DNA of 32,897 bases from Chlamydiota bacterium (GTDB taxonomy: Bacteria; Chlamydiota; Chlamydiia; Chlamydiales; Rhabdochlamydiaceae). Positions 17,121-25,498 of this stretch are shown here, piece after piece. The stretch covers positions 1 through 32,897 of the forward strand of contig JABDDH010000007.1 in assembly GCA_013287705.1 (NCBI GenBank). The letters run 5' to 3'. Positions within the stretch are counted from its first letter, which is position 1. The number at the start of each line of letters is the position of its first letter. Both the position numbers and the translations under genes were made by a program. The notes under the pieces are model-generated. The model had not been told where the DNA came from. It saw only the letters and a list, made by a program, of their open reading frames with translations, and did not search any database.

Positions 17121-18632
17121 TTATACCTCCTCAGCAGATCTGCTTACCCGTAGGACCTCAGCGCTTGTCGTGATGCCTTGAATGACAAGAAAGCCGCCTT
17201 CATGGCGCAAACTCATCATGCCACCGTTTTGTGCGCAGGTTTTTAATGCTAGAGCATCGGCGCTATTGAGGAGTTGTCGTTTAATGCTACTGTCAACGAG
17301 CATCAGTTCATAGATTCCGTGACGGCCTTTATATCCGGAGTCGTAACAGTTCGCACAACCTCTGCCGCGAAAAAAAGGGGTTTTTATGGCGATACCGAGT
17401 TCTTTGAGCTCAATATCCGTTGGCTCATAACTCTCTATACACTCCTTACAGATCGTACGCACAAGGCGCTGTGCTAAGACGCCAACCACTGAAGAGGAGA
17501 GGAGGTACGGCTCAATCCCCATTTCTACTAAGCGTGTAAGAGCTGATGGGGCGTCATTGGTGTGGAGTGTTGTTAAAACAAGGTGGCCTGTTAAAGAGGC
17601 TTGGATGGCGATTTCGGCTGTCTCTTTATCGCGTACCTCGCCAATCATGATCACGTCGGGATCTTGGCGCAAAATGTGGCGTAAGCCTGTCGCAAAGTGC
17701 AAATGAATTTTTGGATTCACTCCCATCTGAGCCATCCCGTGGAGCTTATACTCGACAGGATCTTCGATGGTCATAATATTGGTTTCAGAAGAGTTGATTT
17801 CAGACAGAGCGCTGTAGAGGGTTGTTGTTTTACCGCTACCGGTAGGCCCTGTGACGAGAATAATCCCTTCGCTTAAGTGAAGAAGATGTTTAAAGCTCTC
17901 TAGAATTTTTTGTCGCATTCCGAGCTTATGCATGCCAAGAAGGACGTTTGTTTTGTCAAGAATACGCAAGACAATCCGTTCGCCATGAACCACAGGAATT
18001 GTGCTAACGCGAAAATCGATTTCACGCCCGCCCATTTTCAGCTTGATCCTTCCATCTTGAGGCAGTCTCTGTTCTGCAATATCGAGTTTTGCAATGACTT
18101 TGATACGCGTTAAAAGAGGGGCTTGAAATTCTTTGGGCGGCGCGTGGCGCATCTGCAGGATGCCATCGATGCGGTAGCGGACGCTAATGCCTTTTTCCAC
18201 AGGTTCAAAGTGAATATCAGAGGCGCCCTGAACGATCGCCTCGCTCAGCAGTGAGTTAAGAAGACGGATGACAGGTGAGGTTGAGCGATCTTCCAGTAGG
18301 TCATACTCTGCACCTTCACTCTCTTGGTTCTCCTGTTTTGTATCTTTTTGCAGTGTTGCAAGAAGATCCGATGTGGCGCTCTCTTTCTGATGGTAGCAGA
18401 GTTCTATAGCCTCTTCGAGGAGTGTGTGAGAAACGAGCTGTTCGCGCAGCGGCTTCCCAAGAAGGGTGCGTGCCTCTTCTAAAGCATCGAGTTGTAGCGG
18501 ATCTGCCAAAGCGACAAGAACGTTTTCTTCACTCTCCTCAAGAGCCAGGATGCCGCGTTCTTTTACAAAAGAGTAGGGGAGCTTTTGAACTTTATCCCGG
18601 ATAAAAGGCGATTCTAGAATCGAATCACTCAT
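17121..18632 (-). CDS. gspE: Type II secretion ATPase GspE
   Basis: GPTGSGKTTTLYSALSEIN, DPDVIMIGEVRDKETAEIAIQASLTGHLVLTTLHTNDA, CKEC...CANC. Confidence 0.97.
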   Translation of the reverse strand: MSDSILESPFIRDKVQKLPYSFVKERGILALEESEENVLVALADPLQLDALEEARTLLGKPLREQLVSHTLLEEAIELCYHQKESATSDLLATLQKDTKQENQESEGAEYDLLEDRSTSPVIRLLNSLLSEAIVQGASDIHFEPVEKGISVRYRIDGILQMRHAPPKEFQAPLLTRIKVIAKLDIAEQRLPQDGRIKLKMGGREIDFRVSTIPVVHGERIVLRILDKTNVLLGMHKLGMRQKILESFKHLLHLSEGIILVTGPTGSGKTTTLYSALSEINSSETNIMTIEDPVEYKLHGMAQMGVNPKIHLHFATGLRHILRQDPDVIMIGEVRDKETAEIAIQASLTGHLVLTTLHTNDAPSALTRLVEMGIEPYLLSSSVVGVLAQRLVRTICKECIESYEPTDIELKELGIAIKTPFFRGRGCANCYDSGYKGRHGIYELMLVDSSIKRQLLNSADALALKTCAQNGGMMSLRHEGGFLVIQGITTSAEVLRVSRSAEEV

Positions 18633-20929
18633 CGCGCGACACCAAGTAATCTACAGCTATTGCGGAAAAATTGTTTTTTCTCTTTGTCGTAGGCTTCGAT
18701 GAGTTGATCGAGATATTCCGGAATGTCGCCGGCTCTTTTTTTCAACATCTCAATTTTGGCACATTCTAGATCTTGCGCTGGATCGAGAATGATTTTTGGT
18801 GTGATAAAAAAGAACATCTCTGTACTGCTATCAGATAATTTTGTTGATCCAAAGAGCTTGCCAATACCTGGGATCTCCCCCAAAAAGGGGATCTTCTCCT
18901 CGTTGTCATGGGTCGCTTTTCGGCGCAATCCTCCGAGGATCACTGTCTGTCCATCAGCTACCCGCACCTCATTTTCAATGTTTCGTCGATCAACAGTGGG
19001 ACGGTCGTCATGATTGGATTTGGTTGTGTCAAAGGTGATATTTGTCTGAAGCGTTACAAAACCACGGCCGTCTGAAAACTCTTCTGAGTCAGAGAGATGA
19101 ATTGTTGGCGTGACGACAATTGTAATTCCATACTGGGCACGTGAAAATGATTTTTCAAAAGCCGTTCCTTTATTTGTATCAATCGGAGCGGCTCCATTAT
19201 TAATCGACTGCTCTTCGACAATTTTAATCGTTGCAGGAGTCTGGTTAATTGTGACAATAGAAGGAGCGGCATTGAGCTGGATATCTTCTTGTGTCATCAA
19301 GAATTGATAGGCGAGATCAAATGCGGGAAAATGTTTACTTTTCCCCATCTGAAGAAGAAATTGTAGGACGCCCCGTCCGGGATTTTCAGCAGGTGTTAAG
19401 TTAGCTGATCGATAGAGCATGTGGCTAGAATCAGAGCCGAGCTTTAAGAGGTTGAGGCCGAAATTATTTTGATCATGTAATCGTTTTTCAAAGAGCAGGA
19501 CCTCAATTTGGACCATTTTTTTAGGGACATCGAGTTTGCGTAAAAGGTCTTTGATACGGGATAGCGTATCGCGCCGTACCACCATTAGCAGCGTTCCTGT
19601 TTTTGGATCGGGGATAAAATGGTCGATTCCTTCATCGATCTCTAAGTGACTTCGGGTTCCTGGATTTAAAATAGGCGGCGCAACAACAAGAGGTGGAGGA
19701 GCAGCGTAGCCGTCAGGCGTTCTTTGTGGCACACTTTGTGTTGCATAGTTAATTTCAACTTCTCGTGGCGCCTCTGTTGCTGTAAAAAGTAGCGAGGTGT
19801 AGACCTTCCCGAGGACTTTAGCAAGATCTGTTGGGTCGCTATGGAGACAACTGTAGAGAAAAACAGTCATTTCAGCTGGATCTTGGAGTTGGCTCTCTGT
19901 CTCCTGGACTATTTTTTCCGCTCGATCAACGACCGCTTGAGAGCCAATCAAGACAATGGCATTGCCTTGGGGCAGTGAAAATAGAGATAGTCCATCTGTC
20001 TCCTGTTTTGTAAAGGGAGGACGGTTCTTTTCAATGGCTTCGCCAAAAAATGTGGAGAGGATTTTTTCCATCTCTTTGACATTGATTTTGCTAATCGGAA
20101 CAACGCGCGACACTTTACCAGTGCGCTCCCCAAAAACTGCTTGATATAGAGAAAGCATCCGCTCCACTTCTTCTTTAGAGGAGACAAGAGCGATTTTATT
20201 TCCAATCTGATGGACAAAAGTCTGTTTAGCATCTGAAAAACGCTCGAAAAATTGCAGGGAGGTTCGAATCTGCTCGACAGCCGGAGAAAAGAGATAAAAT
20301 AGACGAGAGTGGTCCGGGATAAGCCCAAGGGACTCTCTACTGGTTGCAATTTTTTGAATTGCCGACAGATCCTGTTTTAAAATAAAGAGCTGCCTTGTGT
20401 AGGCCCCGAGCTGCTTGATTCCGATCCCATTATGGGAGAGCAGGAGTTCAAGAAGATCCCTCCACGATTCACGCGGTATAGGAATAGTGGAATGGAGGTT
20501 GAGTTTTAGATTAGCGATCTCCGGAGGGACGATATACAAGTAGTCCATGGCCCCATATTCGGTGATCAGTTGGGCAAGGCTTGTCTCTTCTTGATCCCAA
20601 AGACCATATCCCTCTTCATCTCTTTTAGCATCAAAAGATGCGCTCTCTTTCCAGAGGGTTTCTGCTTTTTCAATAGAGGAGCGCAGCGTATTAACGGTGT
20701 TGAGAAGCTGTGCAAACGCTTCGTCTGAGGCGTTTTCTTTTTGAAGCTCTTGTGCCTTTTCGTAGGAGATCTCGAGCTCTTTGCGCAGTAGGGCAATCTC
20801 TTGATTCGTATTTGAGATAGAGTATTGTGTTGATTCCGATCCTTTAAGGCTTCTGGCTTTTTTTTCAGCAATTGTTTCTGGGTGAAGCTGGACTGTTAAA
20901 AGAAGTAGCAATAGGCAGCACGTTTTCAC
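18629..20929 (-). CDS. gspD: Type II secretion secretin GspD
   Basis: Secretin core: IEVLLFEKRLHDQNNFGLN, RRNIENEVRVADGQTVILGGLRRKATHDNEEKIPFLGEIPGIGKLFGS. Confidence 0.93.
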   Translation of the reverse strand: MKTCCLLLLLLTVQLHPETIAEKKARSLKGSESTQYSISNTNQEIALLRKELEISYEKAQELQKENASDEAFAQLLNTVNTLRSSIEKAETLWKESASFDAKRDEEGYGLWDQEETSLAQLITEYGAMDYLYIVPPEIANLKLNLHSTIPIPRESWRDLLELLLSHNGIGIKQLGAYTRQLFILKQDLSAIQKIATSRESLGLIPDHSRLFYLFSPAVEQIRTSLQFFERFSDAKQTFVHQIGNKIALVSSKEEVERMLSLYQAVFGERTGKVSRVVPISKINVKEMEKILSTFFGEAIEKNRPPFTKQETDGLSLFSLPQGNAIVLIGSQAVVDRAEKIVQETESQLQDPAEMTVFLYSCLHSDPTDLAKVLGKVYTSLLFTATEAPREVEINYATQSVPQRTPDGYAAPPPLVVAPPILNPGTRSHLEIDEGIDHFIPDPKTGTLLMVVRRDTLSRIKDLLRKLDVPKKMVQIEVLLFEKRLHDQNNFGLNLLKLGSDSSHMLYRSANLTPAENPGRGVLQFLLQMGKSKHFPAFDLAYQFLMTQEDIQLNAAPSIVTINQTPATIKIVEEQSINNGAAPIDTNKGTAFEKSFSRAQYGITIVVTPTIHLSDSEEFSDGRGFVTLQTNITFDTTKSNHDDRPTVDRRNIENEVRVADGQTVILGGLRRKATHDNEEKIPFLGEIPGIGKLFGSTKLSDSSTEMFFFITPKIILDPAQDLECAKIEMLKKRAGDIPEYLDQLIEAYDKEKKQFFRNSCRLLGVAR

Positions 20930-22125
20930 TTTTTGCCTCCATCATTTTTTTTGATACTCTTCTTTTTTTCAGTTACGTCGTTTAGAGGGATAGAGAGCGT
21001 CTGCACCTGGGTGCGTGTCTTGTCAAAGAGAGTGAAGAGCGTATTGCTTTTATTCTTCTCTTTTTTGATCTCATCGAAGATGAGAAGTTCACCCCTGATC
21101 TCTTGGCTCGTAAAGGCATCAATCTCTTCTCTGTTTTTTAATTTATGCCAGCCAGACTCTGTTTTTACAAGCCAATCGCCTTTTTTTAAGAGCTGTTTGC
21201 GACCTTCTAGAAAGCAGGAAATTTGAGAAGAGGTACGTCTGCGCAGTGCTGTAAGGAGTTCTTCTGGTTTTTTAAAAGTCGCTTTAGTCGTTTTTTTCTC
21301 AATGAGATACTGCTCTGAGAAAAAACCAGTCTCGTCCCAGACCTCAATTTCAACTTTTTTGTCATTCAGGAAGGCTACCATGGCAACTGGCATCAGATCA
21401 GAGATCTGATCTTGTGAGATGACTTGCCACTGTTCATCAATCCATCCAAGAAAAGTCCCCTCTTGAATAAGGCGTGCATAGTAGGGTTGAGTGAAGAGAA
21501 TCTGCTCACACTTTTTTGCATAAGAGTGTTCCTCTCCTCCATAGCGCTCTAGAAAAAGATCCTTTCCCCAATATTCGGCTCTTTTAAAAAGATCAAAATA
21601 GTTGGGGAGCTCACTTTTTTTATAGGAGCCTTTTTTTAATAGGAATTCGGTCTTTTTATCTTCGCAACCGACTTGGAGTAAAACCGAATTGCGATCAAGA
21701 ATCAGAGGAGAGATCCAGAGAGGTTTTTCATTTTCTGAAAAAGTAAATAGAGCCCCCCCTTCTAAATAGGTTCTCTTACCTTCGATCAGGAGTTTTTCTT
21801 CTTGTGCGCTTTTTAAACAGACAAGGACTCGGTTGGCTTCCCGTTTTCCTGGCTTGCTATTTTGGGCAACTAAGAGGAGCTCTTCATTTAGATAGGGAAG
21901 CCTGTTGTGGATACGTTCTGGATTTAAGCGCAAGGCGCCAGAACCGATTAGATCGTAGTTTTTTGCTCTATACATAGGGGTAGAGAGTGGTGAGGGGATT
22001 AAAGGATTCTCTTCTACAGCTTGGATGATCAACAGGATTGCCCCCACAAAGCTTGTGCAAAGTATGATAAGTTGTGCATAACCAAAGAGTCTTTCCCAAC
22101 AGTAGCGAGAATAACAGATAATCAA
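20926..22125 (-). CDS. First gene of the T2SS operon; GspC-position conserved chlamydial-type inner membrane protein
   Basis: One N-terminal TM segment; 4-bp overlap with gspD start; position in operon. Confidence 0.6.
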   Translation of the reverse strand: MIICYSRYCWERLFGYAQLIILCTSFVGAILLIIQAVEENPLIPSPLSTPMYRAKNYDLIGSGALRLNPERIHNRLPYLNEELLLVAQNSKPGKREANRVLVCLKSAQEEKLLIEGKRTYLEGGALFTFSENEKPLWISPLILDRNSVLLQVGCEDKKTEFLLKKGSYKKSELPNYFDLFKRAEYWGKDLFLERYGGEEHSYAKKCEQILFTQPYYARLIQEGTFLGWIDEQWQVISQDQISDLMPVAMVAFLNDKKVEIEVWDETGFFSEQYLIEKKTTKATFKKPEELLTALRRRTSSQISCFLEGRKQLLKKGDWLVKTESGWHKLKNREEIDAFTSQEIRGELLIFDEIKKEKNKSNTLFTLFDKTRTQVQTLSIPLNDVTEKKKSIKKNDGGKK

Positions 22126-22161
22126 GATTTTTAGCCTTTTTTCATTTTTCCACGATAGGAT

Positions 22162-22277
22162 GAACCTATCCCTTAATGAGCACAGACTGCTTTTTGAGTC
22201 TTTTCCTGCTTCATTGCTCCAAAAGATGCGAAAAAACCCTTCAAAAATCAGCTATGTGCTCATTAAGGGATAGGTTC
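22162..22277. repeat. Palindromic repeat family 1, copy 2 (116 bp, internally shortened)
   Basis: Same ends GAACCTATCCCTTAATGAG...CTCATTAAGGGATAGGTTC; lacks about 47 bp of copy 1 including one inner arm. Confidence 0.93.
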
Positions 22278-22358
22278 ATAGCTGACACAGGATACTAGAG
22301 GATTGAAGAGAAAAAATAAAGGGGGTTGCAGAAAACAGAGTAACTAATTAGATTGAAT

Positions 22359-22536
22359 TCGACCCTGCAACTTTTTGGGACCGCCTGCCCCGTCTATTTG
22401 CTCTTGGTCGTTTGGCTAAAAGCCAAACTCGTTGTTTATTCCTTAGGGGAGGGGTTTTTAACCCCTCCCCTAAGGAATAAACAACGCCAAGAACAAATAT
22501 CTCGAGTCCTTCGGTCCCAAAAAGTTGCAGAGTCGA
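22359..22536. repeat. Third long palindrome (178 bp)
   Basis: TCGACCCTGCAACTTTTTGGGACC ... GGTCCCAAAAAGTTGCAGAGTCGA outside, GTTGTTTATTCCTTAGGGGAGGGG / CCCCTCCCCTAAGGAATAAACAAC inside. Confidence 0.92.
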
Positions 22537-22559
22537 GTTAAAAAAGATAAGGAGTACCT

Positions 22560-22946
22560 ATGGATGAAAAACCACCTGAAAATAAAGATTCTGTTTCTGT
22601 AAAGGAGATCGAAAATTTTGCAAAAAAGCATCGCTTTGAGCTCTTTTTTTGTCTTGCGTTTGTCTTTGCCTGTTTTTTTAGCTTTGTATTTTTTGGCCCG
22701 GCAGCGAGTCTTTTTTTAGCAACGATTGGCGCGGTTGCTGGAGTTCTACTTCCCAATAAAGTGGATCACTTTAATCATGTCGTCTTACACTTTATTTTTA
22801 AGCAGGAGACGACAGTGCAGCTTGTACTTGCAGCAGTTGCACTTGTTCTCGCAGTTGTTGTTCCGCCGGTTGTCTTTTTTATTATTGGCTTACATGGTGG
22901 AAAAAACATGCACCATCAAGTGATGAATTTGCACCATCACCAGTAG
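22560..22946 (+). CDS. Hypothetical membrane protein with His-rich C-terminus
   Basis: Two or three TM segments; C-terminus HHQVMNLHHHQ; SD AAGGAG. Confidence 0.7.
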   Translation: MDEKPPENKDSVSVKEIENFAKKHRFELFFCLAFVFACFFSFVFFGPAASLFLATIGAVAGVLLPNKVDHFNHVVLHFIFKQETTVQLVLAAVALVLAVVVPPVVFFIIGLHGGKNMHHQVMNLHHHQ

Positions 22947-22950
22947 AGGT

Positions 22951-23610
22951 CTAGTTTTTAAGCTCATTTTGTCTGTGATGAATGTAGTCGATTAGAGAGA
23001 GATCTTGTTCTTTGAAGTGTTGTAGAAACAAATCGTAGGCCTCTTGATTGTTTTGAATTGTCTCCTCTAGATCATTCCAAGCGAGGAGCTCCTCTTGTTT
23101 TGAGCCGACCTCTTTTTCTAAGACAGCGATGCGCATGAGATTGAAGCCGTCTAGCGTCGCCCCAAAGCGGATGCTCTTTTGATTTTCCCAGAATTTTTTA
23201 TCGTCTCTTAAGCGCTGTTTGAGACTTTTTGCTTCTTGTAGTGCTTCATGAAGAGAGCCTTGCGCAATCAATAAAGAGGCTGCAGAGAAAGCTGTATAGT
23301 GCGGAGAGCTCTTTTGCGTGCGTTTAAATAACTCTTGGGGGTCAATGTGAACCACTCCTTCCTTAAGCTCTTGCTGCGCAATGAGCGGGGCGTAGCGCGC
23401 TGTGAGTTCAGGATGGAGAACGATTGCTTCTTTGACCTCTTGGAGCATCCCCTTTTGAAAGGCAATTTGTGCATTCAGATAGCTGTTAGGGTCACTCTTT
23501 TTCCATTGGTGCATCGTTGAGTAGAGAACAAAGAGGGCGATAATACTCCCGCCGCCAAAATAGAGGATGCCTTTTCTATAGTTCCCGATTTTTTCTAGCC
23601 CTTCAAACAT
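22951..23610 (-). CDS. Hypothetical single-TM, TPR-like protein
   Basis: N-terminal TM GILYFGGGSIIALFVLYS and helical repeats. Confidence 0.65.
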   Translation of the reverse strand: MFEGLEKIGNYRKGILYFGGGSIIALFVLYSTMHQWKKSDPNSYLNAQIAFQKGMLQEVKEAIVLHPELTARYAPLIAQQELKEGVVHIDPQELFKRTQKSSPHYTAFSAASLLIAQGSLHEALQEAKSLKQRLRDDKKFWENQKSIRFGATLDGFNLMRIAVLEKEVGSKQEELLAWNDLEETIQNNQEAYDLFLQHFKEQDLSLIDYIHHRQNELKN

Positions 23611-23626
23611 CTTTTTACCTCAATAT

Positions 23627-24196
23627 TTACGTACTAGAATTTATACTTTTTAATCGATATTGATGCAAGAAGCAGATCCCAAAACGGCGTGAATTTTTGA
23701 GAATGAGATTTTTAAGCTCACAATCAGGCGCTTGCTTGTTAGATTCGATAAAGAGTCTACCCTCCGGCTTTAAGAGGGAGCTTGTATCGAGCGCTTTGAG
23801 TATCGGATCAAGTGGCATTTCATAGGGCGGATCAGAGTAGATCAGATCAAATGTCTCTCCCTCTTTTTCTAGCAGAGTTACGGCTCCAAGTGCCTCTTTG
23901 GCAAGAATACGGCAATTTTTTTCCACATTGAGTAAGTCAATGTTTTTGCCAATAGCGTCTAGTGCCAATCGACTTTTTTCGACAAAAACAGCAGAAGAGG
24001 CGCCGAGCGATAGAGCTTCAAGGCCAATGGCTCCGCTGCCGGCAAAAAGGTCTAGGACGTGCGCCTCTTCAATCATTTCTTGACACATGTCAAATAAAGC
24101 CTTGCGCGCCATCGCTGTTGTTGGGCGTGTCTGGATCCCCTTTGGCGAGACGAGAGGGCGACTGCCGAATTTACCACTAATAATTTTAAGGCTCAT
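23627..24196 (-). CDS. rsmD: 16S rRNA (guanine966-N2)-methyltransferase RsmD
   Basis: ISGKFGSRPLVSPKGIQTRPTTAMARKALFDM, VLDLFAGSGAIGLEALSLGA, YSDPPYE. Confidence 0.94.
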   Translation of the reverse strand: MSLKIISGKFGSRPLVSPKGIQTRPTTAMARKALFDMCQEMIEEAHVLDLFAGSGAIGLEALSLGASSAVFVEKSRLALDAIGKNIDLLNVEKNCRILAKEALGAVTLLEKEGETFDLIYSDPPYEMPLDPILKALDTSSLLKPEGRLFIESNKQAPDCELKNLILKNSRRFGICFLHQYRLKSINSST

Positions 24197-24351
24197 AGTT
24201 CTTATGAGTATACCCTATCGAGTCATTTTTTTGTCCATTTCGCCTGATAATAAGGGCATTTTCGCCACTTTAATAAAAATTTTTTAAACTTTTATTATTT
24301 TTGTTAGTGTGTTAATATAAAACGCATTATTTTAATAAAAAGGAGCTGTTT

Positions 24352-24876
24352 GTGGCGAATATACATGGAATAGGTGAATTTAGGAGTGAACTCTTTCAGG
24401 AGCCTAAGAGACTGTTAAAAAATCTGCTTTTAGCGCTGCCGCCGCTGCTGGATGAGCTGGATCGGATTTTGAGGGAGACAAAGCCGCGGGTAAAGGACGT
24501 GTTTTATTAGACTTCTTTCGAAACTCGCTTTGTTTAGAAAAATTGATGGTTTTTGTGGAGATGTGGCACCAAATTTTTCGAGCATGTGTGAGCACATGTT
24601 CGAAAAATTTGGCGCCACAGATTCCAAAAAAGGCAATTTTAATAAACAAATGGGGTTTCGAAAGAAGTCTATTACCTCCTTCAGCTGGAGATCGCGAGCC
24701 AGCGCTATATACCCCTAGAGTCTCAAGAGCTGCAATCTATGTACACACAGCAGAGGTCTTCTGGGGCATGGCAGCTGCCGTCGTCTTTCGGTCAACAACC
24801 TCCGAGCCAGACGCTAGAAAGCTTTTACCAGAACTCTTCGGCATGGCAACAAGAGCATTCGGCATGGTCATGGTAA
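24352..24876 (+). pseudogene. Small ORF (about 119 aa when rejoined) split by a palindromic element
   Basis: GTG at 24352 with AAGGAGCT SD; frame stops at TAG 24508-24510 at the element boundary. Removing element plus duplication continues to TAA 24874-24876: ...KDVFY|YLLQLEIASQRYIPLESQELQSMYTQQRSSGAWQLPSSFGQQPPSQTLESFYQNSSAWQQEHSAWSW. Confidence 0.75.
24510..24669. mobile_element. Palindromic element family 2, copy B (160 bp, flanked by TA)
   Basis: TA|GACTTCTTTCGAAACTCGCTTTGTTT...AAACAAATGGGGTTTCGAAAGAAGTC|TA; internal 26-bp hairpin GTGGCACCAAATTTTTCGAGCATGTG. Confidence 0.85.
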
Positions 24877-24889
24877 AGTCGGCCTGTAG

Positions 24890-24916
24890 GAGAAGCTGCC
24901 ACGAGGGCAGCTTCTC
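24890..24916 (+). terminator. Intrinsic terminator-like hairpin after the split ORF
   Basis: GAGAAGCTGCC-acgag-GGCAGCTTCTC. Confidence 0.7.
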
Positions 24917-25011
24917 TTCTACTCTGCCTAACAATAAAAAATATTTTAGTGTTTCAGGGTATTTTGTGTTGTGTTATTATAAATACACGCTATTAATCAA
25001 GGAGATGTTTT

Positions 25012-25428
25012 ATGTCATTTTGGGATTGTTGTACTAGAAGAACTCAGCAAGAAAATTTGGATGTAGCGGTTTCGACCCCGGAATCTTCGGTTCTGCAAGA
25101 AGATGAAGAGTTTAATCTTAATCGCTCTTCTACTTGTAAAAAAGTCTCTACAGTTTTCCTCGCTTTAGCCCTGGCAGGTTTTTTTATTGCTTTAGGAGCA
25201 ACAGCTATTCTAACGTGGCCTATCGCTATTGGTTGTGCAGTTGGAATCTGTGTTGCTCTTGCAGTGCTTTATGGAATATCTCAAAGTTGCTGTTGCAATA
25301 AAGATTCTAATACACATCCTCAGCTCTATAGTTTAGGTTTAAACACTGTCACTGGTCAGCCAGCTGGGTACATGCAGCCAGAAACTGGGTACATGCAGCA
25401 AGAAGCTGGGTACATGCAGCCTGTGTGA
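25012..25428 (+). CDS. Candidate inclusion membrane (Inc-like) protein with C-terminal tandem repeats
   Basis: Bilobed hydrophobic hairpin VSTVFLALALAGFFIALGATAILTWPIAIGCAVGICVALAVLYGI; C-terminus AGYMQPE-TGYMQQE-AGYMQPV. Confidence 0.65.
   Translation: MSFWDCCTRRTQQENLDVAVSTPESSVLQEDEEFNLNRSSTCKKVSTVFLALALAGFFIALGATAILTWPIAIGCAVGICVALAVLYGISQSCCCNKDSNTHPQLYSLGLNTVTGQPAGYMQPETGYMQQEAGYMQPV
25363..25425 (+). repeat. Three in-frame 21-bp tandem repeats
   Basis: gctgggtacatgcagccagaa / actgggtacatgcagcaagaa / gctgggtacatgcagcctgtg. Confidence 0.95.
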
Positions 25429-25498
25429 CATCTGTTATTGTGTAGAAAGCGCTTGAGTCACTAGGATGCCTTATACGAGGTTCCCTCAGCGGTTAACG

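Noticed and set aside
22353-22541. 62-aa ORF inside the third palindrome
   Set aside because: Lies wholly within the foldback arms; no SD or recognisable protein signal.
24404-24649. 81-aa minus-strand ORF across copy B of the palindrome
   Set aside because: Overlaps the split plus-strand ORF and the foldback arms; open frame is a by-product of the palindrome.
25363-25425. CRISPR-like array
   Set aside because: Three contiguous 21-bp repeats in frame with a CDS and no spacers; protein tandem repeat.
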